DNA from: Bacteroidales bacterium
GTDB taxonomy: Bacteria; Bacteroidota; Bacteroidia; Bacteroidales; WCHB1-69
Direction: 5' to 3'
DNA: 63,717 nucleotides
Assembly (NCBI GenBank): GCA_017527945.1
Contig: JAFXPL010000123.1
Span: forward strand, 1-63,717
The notes below the pieces were generated by a model. That model was not told the DNA's origin and ran no database searches. It worked only from the letters and a program-made list of their open reading frames with translations. The position numbers and the translations under genes are program-made. Below are positions 63,687 to 63,717 of the stretch, one piece after another. The stretch's first letter is position 1; every line of letters begins with the position of its first letter.

Positions 63687-63717
63687 GGTCTGCAAAATTA
63701 GTAAAATCTTGCAGACC
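63687..63717. promoter_or_regulatory. Inverted repeat over the AraC promoter
   Basis: GGTCTGCAA-N13-TTGCAGACC, nine-base perfect arms, overlapping the minus-strand -7 box TAATTTTG (63693-63700). The right arm is the last sequence of the window, so a longer repeat cannot be excluded. Confidence 0.65.

Overview
The window looks like a chromosomal segment of a Bacteroidales bacterium (phylum Bacteroidota), of fairly high GC except for a few AT-rich islands. The main support is: many genes preceded by the Bacteroidota -7 box TAnnTTTG; two very large secreted proteins ending in type IX secretion (Por) sorting domains; a Porin_10-type barrel, BT_3928-like DoxX protein, DUF1599, DUF2520, DUF3127 and a TGS-uridine kinase, all typical of this order; and housekeeping genes (gyrB, fumC, sufB, htpG, mscL) of Bacteroidota type. 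No insertion sequence, integrase, rRNA or CRISPR array was seen. One tRNA (His) is present.

Layout. 1-3.9 kb is accessory: an orphan antitoxin-like gene, a HigB/HigA toxin-antitoxin pair boxed between inverted hairpin elements, two Gly-rich lipoproteins, and a MNT/HepT pair whose HepT is deleted internally. 3.9-7.7 kb holds a radical SAM/HhH DNA-repair-like protein and, divergently, a Nudix-type repressor with two matching palindromic operators in front of its own gene, followed by a VWA protein with a macro-like C-terminal domain. 7.7-24 kb is mostly plus-strand core: gyrB, ftsE, a GT2 glycosyltransferase, mscL, a porin, fumC, sufB, a decayed AAA/PD-(D/E)XK gene, htpG, then amidase (minus) and lptD (plus). 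24-38 kb is minus-strand envelope and core metabolism: galE, a CPA2 antiporter, gmhB, an LpxL-like acyltransferase, a 5'-nucleotidase domain, DUF2520, a TGS-uridine kinase, tlyA, DoxX, DUF1599 and a gingipain-like C25 protease. 38-44.4 kb is one 2120-residue FN3/adhesin/CUB secreted protein.

44.6-56.7 kb: tRNA-His; a SUMF1-like lipoprotein broken by one extra TATG unit and directly followed by a MATE transporter carrying a histidine-kinase-type ATPase tail; a Nudix hydrolase; an alpha/beta hydrolase whose N-terminus is encoded by a mobile-looking hairpin element; mltG, NlpC/P60, a DUF3127 protein with an SSB-like acidic tip, MlaD, NhaD, an outer-membrane barrel and an MBL-fold lipase-like enzyme. 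56.7-63.7 kb is accessory again: a TonB-receptor relic, HxlR, AraC scraps, and an AT-rich DpnII-type restriction-modification island, ending in an intact AraC regulator whose promoter is covered by an inverted repeat.

Three threads run through the window. (1) A family of triloop-hairpin elements around a CCCCACAC...GTGTGGGG palindrome occurs between genes, flanks the HigBA module and has become coding sequence in one gene. (2) Short, degenerate 6-11 bp tandem arrays, each with its own unit, sit at gene ends and sometimes encode the last residues. (3) Three relic genes keep promoter, start and C-terminus but have lost their middles, leaving pieces in different frames. The best candidates for unfamiliar biology are the Nudix-repressor/VWA-macro pair, the SUMF1-MATE-ATPase pair with its possible slippage switch, and the element-derived signal peptide. 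All functions are inferred from sequence reading alone; no database search was possible.
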